A stretch of 64,000 nt of DNA from Corynebacterium sp. p3-SID1056. Its GTDB lineage: Bacteria > Actinomycetota > Actinomycetes > Mycobacteriales > Mycobacteriaceae. The stretch is taken from the NCBI RefSeq assembly GCF_025152525.1, contig NZ_JALXXL010000005.1, positions 1-64,000 of the forward strand, written 5' to 3'. A model generated the notes under the pieces. It saw only the letters and a program-made list of their open reading frames with translations. It had not been told where the DNA came from and did no database searches. How positions within the stretch are numbered: the stretch's first letter is position 1; every line of letters begins with the position of its first letter. The position numbers were made by a program, and so were the translations under genes. This document shows, piece by piece, positions 34,507-43,899 of this stretch.

Positions 34507-35559
34507 CTAGTCGTCCTCGTGGGTCCAGTCGGCGACGGTGCCGACGTACTCCTCGATGACATCCTCCAAGGCGACCACACCGACGACGATCCCGCCGTCG
34601 CGGACCTGCGCCATGTGGGCGGAGCGGCGGTGGAGGGAAGTCAGGGCGTCGTCGAGCGACTGCGCCCCGTCGACGCTGCTCAGCGGGCGGATCTTCGACC
34701 TTGGCACAAGCGGGTCCGTATCCGCAGACTCCATCAGGTCCAAGATGTCCTTGACGTGCAAATAGCCAACGAACACGCCCGGGGCGGACTCGACCGGGAA
34801 GCGGGAATAGCCGGTCTCGCGCACCGCACGTTCCACAGTGGACAGGCGGATCCCCTCCGGCGGGAGTGCAATGGTCTTCACGTCCGGCAGGCGGATCATG
34901 ACCTCCTTGAGGTTGCGAGAATCCGAGCGCAGCGCCTTGGCCAGGCGGGCGGTTTCCTCGGCATCCAAGAGCCCTTCCTCGCGGGACTCCTGAATCATGC
35001 TGGCCAGCTGCTCCTGGTCGACTGTAGATTCCAGCTCGTCACGCTGCACGATGCCAAAGGCCGCGAGGGTCTTGCGTGCAACCCAGTTCAAAAACTCGAT
35101 GATCGGGCGTGTCAGCTTCATCCACACCGTCATCGGGCCGGTCAGCCACATCGCGGTCGATTCCGGGCCCGCGATTGCGATGTTCTTTGGCACCATCTCG
35201 CCAAGCAAGATGTGCAGGTAGGAAATGATGCAGAGCGCGATTGCGAAGGACACCGGGTGCAGGAGGTTCTCCGGCAACCCCAAACCCTTGAAGGGCATTT
35301 CGATGTAATGCGCAATCGCTGGCTCGGCAACCTTACCCAGCACCAGGGAAGCGATCGTGATACCGAACTGGGCGCCCGCCAGGTAAATCGAAAGGTGCTC
35401 TGTGGCTTCGAGAACCCCCTTGGCGTCCTTCTTGCCCTGTGCCAGCAGGTTCTCCAGCCGGTCGCGGCGTGAGGACACCAGCGCGAACTCCGCGCCAACG
35501 AAGAAGGCGTTGAGCGCGAGCAACACGATGATCAAGACAATGGCAAGCCAAATACTCAT
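34507..35559 (-). CDS. CNNM/CBS-domain membrane protein, shorter paralogue
   Basis: 350 residues. A DUF21/CNNM transmembrane domain (residues 1-190) with AIVLIIVLLALNAFFVGAEF, FGITIASLVLGKVAEPAI and LGEMVPKNIAIAGP is followed by two CBS motifs (MIRLPDVKTIALPPEGIRLS, SRFPVESAPGVFVGYLHVKD, IVVGVVALEDVIEEYVGTVA). The C-terminal CorC_HlyC domain of longer members is absent. The family is linked to magnesium/cobalt efflux, and the hemolysin name is historical. Its GTG/ATG start overlaps the stop of the longer paralogue by 4 nt, so they are coupled and may form a heteromer. Confidence 0.88.
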   Translation of the reverse strand: MSIWLAIVLIIVLLALNAFFVGAEFALVSSRRDRLENLLAQGKKDAKGVLEATEHLSIYLAGAQFGITIASLVLGKVAEPAIAHYIEMPFKGLGLPENLLHPVSFAIALCIISYLHILLGEMVPKNIAIAGPESTAMWLTGPMTVWMKLTRPIIEFLNWVARKTLAAFGIVQRDELESTVDQEQLASMIQESREEGLLDAEETARLAKALRSDSRNLKEVMIRLPDVKTIALPPEGIRLSTVERAVRETGYSRFPVESAPGVFVGYLHVKDILDLMESADTDPLVPRSKIRPLSSVDGAQSLDDALTSLHRRSAHMAQVRDGGIVVGVVALEDVIEEYVGTVADWTHEDD

Positions 35560-36974
35560 GCCCGCTCACCTCCCTGGCGCTCGGCCTGTACCTGCGCGGC
35601 GATCCGCTCGGCTTCCTCCGGCGAGACCGGACTCAGCACGACGCGATCGACGCGGCGATCATCCATCGCGGAGACGTGGCCGCTCCACTTACCGGCGCCG
35701 CCGGCTTCAAACTCCTCGTGGAAGTTCGCCGCCGCGTTCGGCAGCACCACCGTGTCGCCGGCCCGCGGGATCCGGCCCAGCGTCGCCATGATCAGCCCGC
35801 CCAGGGTTTCGTAAGGACCCTCCGGGGCGGTGTAGCCGGTCATCGACGCGACGTCGTCAAGCCGCGCGAGCCCGGAGACCTCCCACGAGGTGCCGAAGCG
35901 CTGGAAGTCTCGCTCTTGCTCCGCGTCATCGTACTCGTCGTAGACCTCGCCCAGGATTTCCTCGACGACATCCTCGATAGTGACCAGCCCTTGCGTGCCG
36001 CCGAACTCATCTGCGACAAGCACGACCTGCGAGCCCGCCGAACGCACGCGATTGAGCACCGAGTCGCCGTCGAGCGTGCCAGGCACGAAGGGTACAGCCT
36101 TCGCGAGGCCCGCCAACTTGGTCGTTGCGCGCTCGGACTTATCCACCGAGAACGCGTCCTTGATGTGCACTACGCCGATCGTGTCGTCCAAGTCGCCGCG
36201 GCGCACGGGGAAGCGAGAGTGCCCGGTCTCGCGGGCAAACGCAATCAAGTCGGCGACGGTGTCCTCGGCGTCGAGAGCGTTGATCGTCGAGCGAGGCGTC
36301 ATCACCTCTTCCGCGGTGGTCTCCCCGAACTGCAGGGAGCGGTCAATCACCGCCGCGGTATCCGCGTCCAACCCGCCGGCCTGGGCCGAGCTGCGCACCA
36401 TCGCGGTAAGCTCCTGGCCGGAGCGCGCGGAGGCGAGCTCGTCGGCGGGTTCCATGCCGAGCTTTCGCACGATGAAGTTCGCCGAACGGTTCAACCCGTT
36501 GATGAATCCCTTAAAGACCTGGTTAAACGCGTTGACCGGGGGCACCACGAACCGCGCCGTGGCAAGCGGATTCGTAATCGCCATATTCTTCGGCACCAGC
36601 TCGCCGAACACCATGGAGAGGAATGTCGCCACCGCCAGCGCGAGGATCAACGCGACTGCGCCGGAAGCCTGGGCGTTCAACCCGACCAGCTCGAGCAGGG
36701 GAGCGAAGTACTTTCCCAGCACGGGCTCGGCGAGAAATCCTGAGGCGAGCGTCGTCAGCGTGATGCCGAGCTGCGCGCCGGAAAGCGTAAAGGAAAGGTT
36801 TGCGTGATCGCGGGCGACCGCCTTGGCGCGCTTATCGCCCTTCTCCCGCACGTGGGCGTCGATAGTGGAGCGCTCGAGCCCCGTCATTGCGAATTCAATC
36901 GCCACGAACAGTCCCGTTGAGGCTGTCAGCAGGATGAATCCCACGAGCGAGAGGATGGATATGAGTATGTCCAT
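35556..36974 (-). CDS. CNNM/CBS/CorC-domain membrane protein, longer paralogue
   Basis: 472 residues. DUF21 membrane domain (1-200: LVGFILLTASTGLFVAIEFA, GAQLGITLTTLASGFLAEPV, FGELVPKNMAITNPLATARF), CBS pair (EEVMTPRSTINALDAEDTVA, FPVRRGDLDDTIGVVHIKDA, VLVADEFGGTQGLVTIEDVV, EEILGEVYDEYDD), and a C-terminal CorC_HlyC domain with GLIMATLGRIPRAGD. It is the upstream member of the pair with 34507-35559. Likely a divalent-cation transport protein of the cytoplasmic membrane. The direction and ion cannot be told from sequence. Confidence 0.9.
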   Translation of the reverse strand: MDILISILSLVGFILLTASTGLFVAIEFAMTGLERSTIDAHVREKGDKRAKAVARDHANLSFTLSGAQLGITLTTLASGFLAEPVLGKYFAPLLELVGLNAQASGAVALILALAVATFLSMVFGELVPKNMAITNPLATARFVVPPVNAFNQVFKGFINGLNRSANFIVRKLGMEPADELASARSGQELTAMVRSSAQAGGLDADTAAVIDRSLQFGETTAEEVMTPRSTINALDAEDTVADLIAFARETGHSRFPVRRGDLDDTIGVVHIKDAFSVDKSERATTKLAGLAKAVPFVPGTLDGDSVLNRVRSAGSQVVLVADEFGGTQGLVTIEDVVEEILGEVYDEYDDAEQERDFQRFGTSWEVSGLARLDDVASMTGYTAPEGPYETLGGLIMATLGRIPRAGDTVVLPNAAANFHEEFEAGGAGKWSGHVSAMDDRRVDRVVLSPVSPEEAERIAAQVQAERQGGERA

Positions 36975-36979
36975 TGCAG

Positions 36980-38239
36980 TTAGCGCCTATGTCTCCTTCG
37001 TGTGTGCTGTGCTTTCCGACGCCCACTCGCCCTCCGCACCGGCTGCCCCGGCGGCGGAAGCGGCGCGCCCTTCGGCTCGCGTGCCCCGGTGATTGTCCTG
37101 AGGCTTTCGGACAGTGGCTCGACGTGGACCTCGCGGGCGTCGACGCCCGCCTTGCGCAAAAGCTTATCGACGTCTCCACGCTGCTCATCCATAACGAGAG
37201 TGACCACTGTACCTGAAGTGCCAGCTCGGGCGGTGCGGCCGGCGCGGTGCAGGTAGGCCTTGTGCTCTGCGGGCGGGTCGACGTGCACGACAAGCGAGAC
37301 GTCGTTGATATCGATCCCGCGGGCGGCGATGTCGGTGGCTACGAGCACCGGCGTCGACCCGTCGGCAAAACCCTCAATCGCACGGGTCCGCGCCCCCTGG
37401 CCCTTGTCACCGTGCAGGCCTTGCGCGTTGATGCCCGCGCGGCGCAGCTTCTTCACCTGGCGATCGACCCCGTGCTTCGTGCGCATGAACATGATGGTTT
37501 TGCCCTCGCGCGCCGCGATTTGCGCGACGATTGTGTTGCGCTGCTCGCGGCTGCCGACGAGCAAACGCACGTGCTCCATCGTGTCGACTGCTGCCTCGAC
37601 GGGCGCGGTCGAGTGCGTGACCGGGTTGTGCATGTAGCGGTCGATGAGCTTTTGCACGTCTCCGTCGAGCGTGGCAGAAAAGAGGAGGCGCTGGGTGTTG
37701 GGCGGCGTGGCGTCGAGAAGCTTGCGGACCTGTGGAAGAAAGCCCATGTCGGCCATCTGGTCGGCTTCGTCGAGTGCGGTGACCTCGACCGCTGCAAGCG
37801 AGAGTTTTCCCTGGTTGATGAGGTCTTGCGCGCGGCCAGGGGTGGCGACGAGCACATCGACGGGGGCGGCGAGCGAACGGATCTGGGTATTGATGTTTAC
37901 TCCGCCAACGACCTCGAGCACGCGGAGTCCGAGCGCGGCGGCGGGGTCGTCCAGGCGCTCGCGGATCTGTGCCGCAAGCTCGCGGGTGGGTGCGAGCACC
38001 AGCCCGCGCGGGCGGCCGGGCCGCGATGGGGCGCCGCCGAGGCGGACGAGCATTGGAAGCCCGAAGGTGAAGGTCTTTCCGGAGCCGGTGGGGCCGCGAC
38101 CAAGGACGTCGCGGCCGGCAAGTGCGTCGGGAATCGCCGCTTCTTGGATGGGGAAGGGGTGCTCGATTCCCTGCTTGGATAAGACGGTGACCACGGGGGT
38201 TGGTAGCCCGAGGTCAGCAAACGTGGTTGACGGTGTCAT
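36980..38239 (-). CDS. DEAD-box RNA helicase
   Basis: 419 residues from the ATG at 38239. Motifs in order: Q motif (FADLGLPTPVV...PFPIQEAAIP), Walker A GPTGSGKT near 49-56, PTRELAAQI, TPGRAQDLI, LDEADQMADMGF, FSATLDG, IMFMRTKHGVD, VATDIAARGIDI and HRAGRTARAG. The C-terminal extension is short and basic (RRASGRRKAQHTRRRHRR), typical for RNA contact. It likely unwinds structured RNA in ribosome assembly or decay. The stop lies 5 nt from the CNNM start region, so the helicase may head the CNNM transcription unit. Confidence 0.92.
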   Translation of the reverse strand: MTPSTTFADLGLPTPVVTVLSKQGIEHPFPIQEAAIPDALAGRDVLGRGPTGSGKTFTFGLPMLVRLGGAPSRPGRPRGLVLAPTRELAAQIRERLDDPAAALGLRVLEVVGGVNINTQIRSLAAPVDVLVATPGRAQDLINQGKLSLAAVEVTALDEADQMADMGFLPQVRKLLDATPPNTQRLLFSATLDGDVQKLIDRYMHNPVTHSTAPVEAAVDTMEHVRLLVGSREQRNTIVAQIAAREGKTIMFMRTKHGVDRQVKKLRRAGINAQGLHGDKGQGARTRAIEGFADGSTPVLVATDIAARGIDINDVSLVVHVDPPAEHKAYLHRAGRTARAGTSGTVVTLVMDEQRGDVDKLLRKAGVDAREVHVEPLSESLRTITGAREPKGAPLPPPGQPVRRASGRRKAQHTRRRHRR

Positions 38240-38379
38240 TGCCACGAGTCTACCGCGCAAAAACCCCGAAACCCTTATTAGACGCACGTTTTGCGCTGTC
38301 GGTTCCGTTTTGGGCTGAAAGTGCAATACTTCTCACACACGCTTGTTTTCGCAGCTCACGGGTGGTTATCGTGGGTGCC

Positions 38380-39447
38380 ATGACACTCGTAGACGCATTG
38401 ATCGCACAGGACCGCGCCGGCATCGCCATCGTTGCCGACGCGGCCTCGGCAAGCGTCGACGAACTCGTTGCCCGCGGCATGGACCCAGACCGCGCCGAAC
38501 AACTCTGTGGTGCCGCTGCAGTGTTCTTCGGCCCGGTGCGCAACAAAGCGGCCCAGGCGGCGTGTGTGGCCGCAGCACGCGAAAACCAGCACCGCCTCGA
38601 CACCCTGGCCTACATCGCACGCTCCTCACGCTCACTGGACTCGGACACAGACCGGTGGCACTACCGCCAAACCTTATGCGAAACCCAAGGCGACATGCGC
38701 CGCGTGATCAACCGGGCGAAAGCGCTGAAAAAGCAACTCAAACCTGCAGCCCCGCGCGTACCGAAGGCCTCGGTGACCTTCCACGACAAGGGCTGGTCGA
38801 CGGTGCACATCACCGGGCGCACCACGGATGTGCTGCCGGTCTACCGGGCTGCCAACAACGACCCGCAAGCCTGGCTCAACAACACCCGCAGCACGGGTGG
38901 GGACGCTGCGTTGACCACGGTGCTGAACATGGACATCGGCGACTTCGCCCAGTGGCGCATGCGCGGCGACGGGGAGATCGAAGTACAACTGACTAATGGT
39001 GAGTGGCTTACTGGTGCGCAGTTGGTCAACCGGAAGCTGCACGCCTCGGGCTATATCGCTTTGATCTCCGCCACGGATGGGCCGGTGAACCTCTACCCGG
39101 TGCGCCTTGAGCGCCACGCAAACGGTGAGTTGCGCGCGTTGATGAGCGCGGATGGCACCACGTGTGCGTGGCCGGGGTGCAACCAGCCGGCGGAGTTTTC
39201 CGAGGCGCACCACATCAAGGAGTGGTCGAAAGGTGGGGCGACCGAGATTGGGAATATGTGCTGGTTGTGCACCTATCACAATCGGCAAAACGGGCGGCCG
39301 AAACGCGGGCGGATGCAACGCGTCGGCGGACAAATCATGTGGCAAAGCCCCAAAGGCTACCTCTTACCCAGTGGCACACGCCACACCGACCCCGCACGCC
39401 GACACGCCCGACTCGCACACACCCCAGCAACAGGACCACCGGGGTGA
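38380..39447 (+). CDS. HNH endonuclease with DUF222-like N-terminus
   Basis: 355 residues from the ATG at 38380. The N-terminal part is helical (DELVARGMDPDRAEQLCGAA, RENQHRLDTLAYIARSSRSL) and the C-terminal HNH module reads CAWPGCNQPAEFSEAHHIKE followed by WSKGGATEIGNMCWLCTYHN, with the C..C zinc pairs and HH catalytic residues present. This type occurs in several diverged copies per genome in corynebacteria and related genera. Whether it is a mobile-element nuclease or a host function is unknown. It is complete and convergent with gnd (11-nt gap). Confidence 0.85.
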   Translation: MTLVDALIAQDRAGIAIVADAASASVDELVARGMDPDRAEQLCGAAAVFFGPVRNKAAQAACVAAARENQHRLDTLAYIARSSRSLDSDTDRWHYRQTLCETQGDMRRVINRAKALKKQLKPAAPRVPKASVTFHDKGWSTVHITGRTTDVLPVYRAANNDPQAWLNNTRSTGGDAALTTVLNMDIGDFAQWRMRGDGEIEVQLTNGEWLTGAQLVNRKLHASGYIALISATDGPVNLYPVRLERHANGELRALMSADGTTCAWPGCNQPAEFSEAHHIKEWSKGGATEIGNMCWLCTYHNRQNGRPKRGRMQRVGGQIMWQSPKGYLLPSGTRHTDPARRHARLAHTPATGPPG

Positions 39448-39458
39448 GAGCGCTTGCG

Positions 39459-40928
39459 TTACGCGTCGATCTCTTCGCGCTTGCCAGACCAGGTGGTGTG
39501 GAAGGTGCCGTCCATGTCGACGCGCTTGTAGGTGTGCGCGCCGAAGAAATCGCGCTGCCCCTGGATGAGCGCAGCCGGAAGCCGCTTGGAGCGCAGCGAA
39601 TCGTAGTAGGAGAGCGAGGACGCGAAGACCGGCACCGGGAGCCCGAGCTGGGTGGCGGTGATGACAACGCGGCGCCAGGCGTCGATAAGCCCGCCCTCAA
39701 GCTCCTGCTTGAAGTAGGGGTCGAGCAGCAGGGATGGCAGCTGCGGGTCCTTCTCATAGGCTTCGGTGATGCGGTTGAGGAACTTCGCACGAATGATGCA
39801 ACCGCCGCGCCAAATGCGAGCCAGCGCCCCCGGCTCAAGGTCCCAGCCGTACTCCTGCGAGCCCGCGTTGATCTCGTCGAAGCCCTGCGCGTAGGCGACG
39901 AGCTTCGAGGCGTAGAGCGCGCGGCGCACGTCCTCGACGAACGCCTCGCGATCGATGCCGAGCTCGTCGAGCGTTGTCACCTCGCCGGCCGGTAGCCCAG
40001 CCTGCTGCGCCGCCTCGCGCTGGGCGATTGCCGACGACAGCGCGCGCGCAAACACCGCCTCACCAATACCGGTGACGGGCACGCCCAGGTCGAGTGCCTC
40101 CTTCACCGTCCAGCGACCGGTGCCCTTTTGCCCGGCGGCGTCGAGGATGACGTCGATGAACGGTTTGCCCGTCTTCGCGTCCGTCTGGCGCAGGACCTCG
40201 GCAGTGATCTCGATGAGGTAGGAGTCGAGGTCACCCTCGTTCCAGGTACTGAAGATTTCCGCGAGCTCTGCGGGCGCGATGCCTGCGCCGTAACGAAGCA
40301 GGTGGTAGGCCTCGCCGATGACCTGCATGTCGGCGTATTCGATGCCGTTGTGCACCATCTTGACAAAGTGGCCGGCGCCGTCCGGGCCGATGTGGGTCAC
40401 GCACGGTACGCCGTCGACCTTCGCGGAAATGTCCTCGAGCAGCGGCCCGAGCGTCTCCCAGGATTCCTTCGGCCCGCCCGGCATGATCGACGGGCCGCGC
40501 AGCGCGCCTTCCTCGCCGCCGGAAATGCCGGCGCCAACGAAGTGGCGGCCGCGCGCCGCGACCTCCTTCTCGCGGCGAATGGTGTCGGTGAACAAGGCGT
40601 TGCCGCCATCGATGATGATGTCGCCGTCGTCCATCGCGGTCGCGAGCTGGTCGATCACCGCGTCCGTCGCCGCTCCTGCCTGCACCATAATGATAGCCTT
40701 GCGCGGACGCTTCAGCGAGGCGACGAAATCCTCGATCGTCTCGGCGGGGACGAACGAGCCCTCCTCGCCGTGCTCTGCGATAACCTGGCGGGTCTTTTCC
40801 GGGGAGCGGTTAAAAATGGCCACCGTGTGGCCCTTCGAGGCGAAATTGCGGGCGAGGTTGGAGCCCATCACGGCCATGCCAACGACGCCGATATCGGCGG
40901 TTCCGTACGCAGGAGATGCTTCAGTCAT
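39459..40928 (-). CDS. gnd: 6-phosphogluconate dehydrogenase, decarboxylating
   Basis: 489 residues. The Rossmann motif is IGVVGMAVMGSNLARN (about 11-26) and FNRSPEKT is for the NADP phosphate. IIDGGNALFTDTIRRE, FVGAGISGGEEGALRGPSIM, GHFVKMVHNGIEYADMQ (catalytic Lys) and the C-terminal QRDFFGAHTYKRVD complete the family signatures. It gives ribulose 5-phosphate, CO2 and NADPH in the oxidative pentose phosphate pathway. The neighbouring thioesterase gene on the other strand is its usual corynebacterial neighbour. Confidence 0.96.
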   Translation of the reverse strand: MTEASPAYGTADIGVVGMAVMGSNLARNFASKGHTVAIFNRSPEKTRQVIAEHGEEGSFVPAETIEDFVASLKRPRKAIIMVQAGAATDAVIDQLATAMDDGDIIIDGGNALFTDTIRREKEVAARGRHFVGAGISGGEEGALRGPSIMPGGPKESWETLGPLLEDISAKVDGVPCVTHIGPDGAGHFVKMVHNGIEYADMQVIGEAYHLLRYGAGIAPAELAEIFSTWNEGDLDSYLIEITAEVLRQTDAKTGKPFIDVILDAAGQKGTGRWTVKEALDLGVPVTGIGEAVFARALSSAIAQREAAQQAGLPAGEVTTLDELGIDREAFVEDVRRALYASKLVAYAQGFDEINAGSQEYGWDLEPGALARIWRGGCIIRAKFLNRITEAYEKDPQLPSLLLDPYFKQELEGGLIDAWRRVVITATQLGLPVPVFASSLSYYDSLRSKRLPAALIQGQRDFFGAHTYKRVDMDGTFHTTWSGKREEIDA

Positions 40929-40977
40929 GCCGCCGATTCTACGCGTCGGTAGCGGTCAGCCGCGCTAGAGTGTGGCC

Positions 40978-41445
40978 ATGACTCCACATGCGAAAAGACA
41001 GGCCGGGTTGCCCAGCCGTTTTGCCAGGGAAGTGCTCGATACGCCGCTCGACGACGCCGAACTCCGCGCCCTCAACGACCTGCGCGGCGGCTTCGGCGCC
41101 CACATCGGGCTCGTCACCACCGCGTGCGCGGCGTCGGGCTGCACGGGCTACGTCGAGGTTGGGCCGCAGTTGCTGCAGGTCACTGGGGTGGTCAACGGGG
41201 GCGTATATGCGTCGATAGGCGAAACGCTCGGCTCGATTGCGGCGATCGCCGCGGCCGGCCGGCCCGCTGTGGGCATGAGCAACTACACCGACTTGCTCGG
41301 CAGCGTCGCCGAAGGCCGCATCGAGGCGGAGGCAGTCCCCGTGCACGCGGGCAAGCGCACGCACCTGTGGCGCGTTGAGCAGCGCGCGGGCGAGCGGCTC
41401 GTCGCTGTGACGAACCTGAAGCTGATGCTTCTCGACGCCACCTAA
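40978..41445 (+). CDS. PaaI-like hotdog thioesterase
   Basis: 155 residues from the ATG at 40978. Hotdog-fold features are FGAHIGLVTT, QVTGVVNGGVYASIGETLGS (the GG.YA..E catalytic helix), GMSNYTDLLGSVAEGRI and GKRTHLWRVEQRAG. It likely hydrolyses a phenylacetyl-, hydroxybenzoyl- or menaquinone-pathway CoA ester. The exact acyl group is not readable. It is divergent from gnd with a 49-nt gap between starts, and its stop overlaps the corA stop by 3 nt on the opposite strand. Confidence 0.8.
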   Translation: MTPHAKRQAGLPSRFAREVLDTPLDDAELRALNDLRGGFGAHIGLVTTACAASGCTGYVEVGPQLLQVTGVVNGGVYASIGETLGSIAAIAAAGRPAVGMSNYTDLLGSVAEGRIEAEAVPVHAGKRTHLWRVEQRAGERLVAVTNLKLMLLDAT

Positions 41446-42515
41446 AGCCAATGGTTACGCCGGAACCACCAGTACATCAGCGCCATCGACGCGAACATGA
41501 CGAAGAGCACGACCGGGTATCCGTACGACCAGCCGAGCTCCGGCATGTTTTCGAAGTTCATGCCGTAGATACCCGCAATCATCGTGGGCGCTGCGGCCAT
41601 GCCGACGACCGCGGAAATCGTGCGCATGTCCGAGTTCTGCTGCATGCTGACTTTCGCCACGGAGGCGTCGAGTAGCGAGGAGAGCCGCTCGTCGAAGCCG
41701 AAAAGGTGATCGCTGGCAATCGTGGCGTTGTCCATGACGTCGCGGAAGTACGAGCGCAGCGTTTTGCGCAGCAGGTCTTTGTGCGCGACCAGGGCGTTTT
41801 TCAGCGCCGGTACGAGCGGGTCGATCGCGTGGCGCATCTCCAGCACCTCACGCTTGTACATGTAGATCTTGTCGATGTTGATGTCGCGGCGTGGGGTGAA
41901 TACCTCGTTTTCCAGCTCGTCGACGTCGGTCGCGAGCTCGCTGGCGACGCGCAGGTGGTTGTCCACCGCGTAGTCAGCGATCTTCCAGGCCACTGCGGCC
42001 GGGCCGAGAATCGCCAGCTCTTCGTCCTCCTCGAGCTGTGCGGTGAGGTCCGGTAGGGGAGCGTGGTGGCGGATCGTGATGGCGAAGTTCGGGCCGACGA
42101 CGATCTGAATCTCGCCGGTGGAAATGATTTCGCGCGAGTCGTCGACCTCCTCGTCGTCGCGGTAGTACACGGTGCGGATGACGAGGAAGAGCTGGTCATC
42201 GTAGCGCTCGACTTTGGGGCGCTGGTGGGCGTCGATGACATCGTCGACGATGAGGTCGTGCAGGTTGAACAGTTCCGCAATCCGTTCCATCTGCGTGTTC
42301 GTCGGCTCCTTGAGCGAGAGCCAGACGAAGGCGTTGTCGTGTGCTTCAACGCGTTCGAGCGCGTGGGCGACGCGTACGTTTCCGGGCTGGCGTTTACCGT
42401 CGACAAAGATGCGGCAGAAGTCGATCGATCGCTCGATTGGCACCGGGACGTGGGGTGCAACGGGTGCGAAGTTCTTCTTCGGCCGTGGACGTGGCATGGG
42501 GATCCGAGGCGGCAT
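41442..42515 (-). CDS. corA: CorA-family magnesium/cobalt channel
   Basis: 357 residues. A large acidic cytosolic domain (1-290) precedes two C-terminal membrane helices. The signature GMN lies in IAGIYGMNFENMPEL at the end of helix 1, followed by the short loop and helix 2 (GYPVVLFVMFASMALMYWWF) and a basic end (RRNHWL). CorA pentamers import magnesium. The first residues are Pro-rich (MPPRIPMPRPRPKKNF), and an internal ATG six codons in is an alternative start. Confidence 0.93.
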   Translation of the reverse strand: MPPRIPMPRPRPKKNFAPVAPHVPVPIERSIDFCRIFVDGKRQPGNVRVAHALERVEAHDNAFVWLSLKEPTNTQMERIAELFNLHDLIVDDVIDAHQRPKVERYDDQLFLVIRTVYYRDDEEVDDSREIISTGEIQIVVGPNFAITIRHHAPLPDLTAQLEEDEELAILGPAAVAWKIADYAVDNHLRVASELATDVDELENEVFTPRRDINIDKIYMYKREVLEMRHAIDPLVPALKNALVAHKDLLRKTLRSYFRDVMDNATIASDHLFGFDERLSSLLDASVAKVSMQQNSDMRTISAVVGMAAAPTMIAGIYGMNFENMPELGWSYGYPVVLFVMFASMALMYWWFRRNHWL

Positions 42516-42572
42516 GCATGCCTCCCTTCATGTGACGCGAAAACCAGCGGGCAAAGCCCTGAGAAAATACTA

Positions 42573-42608
42573 CGCCCTCCCGCCGGGTGCGAACCCACGG
42601 GAAGGGCG
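42573..42608 (-). terminator. Probable terminator of the pfl operon
   Basis: CGCCCTCCCG (42573-42582) pairs with CGGGAAGGGCG (42598-42608) with one bulged A. On the reverse strand it lies just after pflA and runs into TATTTTC. Confidence 0.55.
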
Positions 42609-42622
42609 CGGTGTGCAGCGGC

Positions 42623-43498
42623 CTAGAAGACTTGCAGGCCGCGGGAGCGGAAGACCTCGCGAACCTGTTCAACCCGCTCCGGGGACGGAGGGCTGACGTC
42701 CTCGAGCTCGTAGGGCAGGCCGATCCGCTTCCACTTGTCGGCGCCCATGTTGTGGAAGGGCAGTACCTCCACGCGTTCAACGTTGTCGGCCCAGCGAGCG
42801 ACGATGTCGGCGACGTTGTTCACGTTCTCTTCGGAGTCCGTGTAGCCCGGCACCACGACGAAGCGGACCCACACCGGCTTGCCGATCTTGTTGAGCCGGT
42901 CACCGAACGCAATGGTGGGCGCGAGCTCGCGCTTCGTCACTGCGTTGTAGGTGTCTTCGTCGCCGGACTTGACGTCCAGGAGCACGAGGTCGATGTTCTC
43001 CAGGTCCTCGTCGGTCAGTCGCGCTCCGAGGTAGCCGGAGGTGTCGATGCAGGTGTGAATGCCCGCATCGTGCACCAGCTTGAGTAGGCGGCGTGTGAAC
43101 GCAATCTGGAACAGCGGTTCGCCGCCTGACAACGTAAGACCACCGCCGGAAGCCTTGAAGATGCTGCGGTAGCGCGTGACGCGCTTGGCCACCGATTCGA
43201 CGGATTCGAGGGTGCCCTCTTTCATCTCCATCGTGTCCGGGTTGTGGCAGTACACGCAGCGCAGGGGGCAGCCGGACAAGAAGATGGTCATGCGTGTGCC
43301 GGGGCCGTCGACTGCGGTGACCAGCTCCCACGAGTGCACGAGTCCAACGTCGCCTGTGCGGCGGGCTTCGAGCAGTTCGGGGCGGGTGATTTCGAGATCA
43401 GCGTCCGCGGTACCGCCGAGGCCGGCGGCCACGCCTCTCACCCGCTCACCCTGCTGAGGTTCGAGCGTAACTATGCCTGTTGTTCCATCTTGCGCCAT
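42623..43498 (-). CDS. pflA: Pyruvate formate-lyase activating enzyme
   Basis: 291 residues. This is a radical SAM enzyme with the cluster ligands C77, C81 and C84 in LSGCPLRCVYCHNPD, followed by the GGE motif region LTLSGGEPLFQ and HTCIDTSGYLG. It installs the glycyl radical on PFL under anaerobic conditions, using SAM and a 4Fe-4S cluster. About 45 residues precede the usual start of the family (after RTGDVGLVHS), an extension with GERVRGVAAGLGGTADAD. The ATG has AGGAGGCAGCC upstream. It is last in the pflB, small glycyl-radical protein, pflA order, so one transcript is likely. Confidence 0.94.
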   Translation of the reverse strand: MAQDGTTGIVTLEPQQGERVRGVAAGLGGTADADLEITRPELLEARRTGDVGLVHSWELVTAVDGPGTRMTIFLSGCPLRCVYCHNPDTMEMKEGTLESVESVAKRVTRYRSIFKASGGGLTLSGGEPLFQIAFTRRLLKLVHDAGIHTCIDTSGYLGARLTDEDLENIDLVLLDVKSGDEDTYNAVTKRELAPTIAFGDRLNKIGKPVWVRFVVVPGYTDSEENVNNVADIVARWADNVERVEVLPFHNMGADKWKRIGLPYELEDVSPPSPERVEQVREVFRSRGLQVF

Positions 43499-43598
43499 TG
43501 GCTGCCTCCTAGGCTCAAATGCTTATCGACGAGCGCCCCACCGCCCGCCTCTGCCAGAGACGAACAGTGGGGCGTTGTTTCAAATGTGTGCGCCTCGC

Positions 43599-43850
43599 TT
43601 ATGCGCCGCGGTGGAAGGTGCGCGAGATGACGTCGCGCTGCTGCTCCTTGGTGAGCTTGACAAAGTTCACCGCGTAGCCGGAGACGCGAACGGTGAGGTT
43701 CGGGTAGTTCTCCGGGTGCTCCATCGCGTCCTCCAGGGTGTTCTGGTCCAGGACGTTGATGTTTGCGTGGTAGAGGCCAGAGTCCATGTTGTTTGCGGAG
43801 CGGTTGGCCTTCATCGAGTTGAGACGATCTTCAAAAGTGTGGGTAGCCAT
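43599..43850 (-). CDS. Separate glycyl-radical subunit of pyruvate formate-lyase (GrcA-like)
   Basis: 83 residues. Residues 26-83 match the C-terminal end of ordinary [23 protein letters not shown], then [20 protein letters not shown] and [12 protein letters not shown]. Gly58 in RVSGYA is the radical site. Residues 1-25 ([20 protein letters not shown]) are not PFL-like. The ATG has AGAAAGGAA upstream, so it is made as a separate protein. The large PFL chain encoded 49 nt upstream lacks exactly this part. GrcA/YfiD of E. coli replaces the damaged end of oxygen-cleaved PFL. Here it appears to be the only source of the radical domain. Confidence 0.9.
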   Translation of the reverse strand: MATHTFEDRLNSMKANRSANNMDSGLYHANINVLDQNTLEDAMEHPENYPNLTVRVSGYAVNFVKLTKEQQRDVISRTFHRGA

Positions 43851-43899
43851 GATGGATTCCTTTCTGGAAGTGTTGAGTGGGGTATTCGTATTCGCCACG

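Noticed and set aside
33904..35472. 522-codon open frame antisense to the glycosylase and CNNM genes
   Set aside because: It is a shadow frame caused by high GC, and both genes on the other strand have strong signatures.
43534..43574. Terminator between the small glycyl-radical gene and pflA
   Set aside because: An 8-bp stem (CGCCCCAC/GTGGGGCG) exists but no T tract follows on the reverse strand. It could be a processing or attenuation hairpin, but evidence is too thin.
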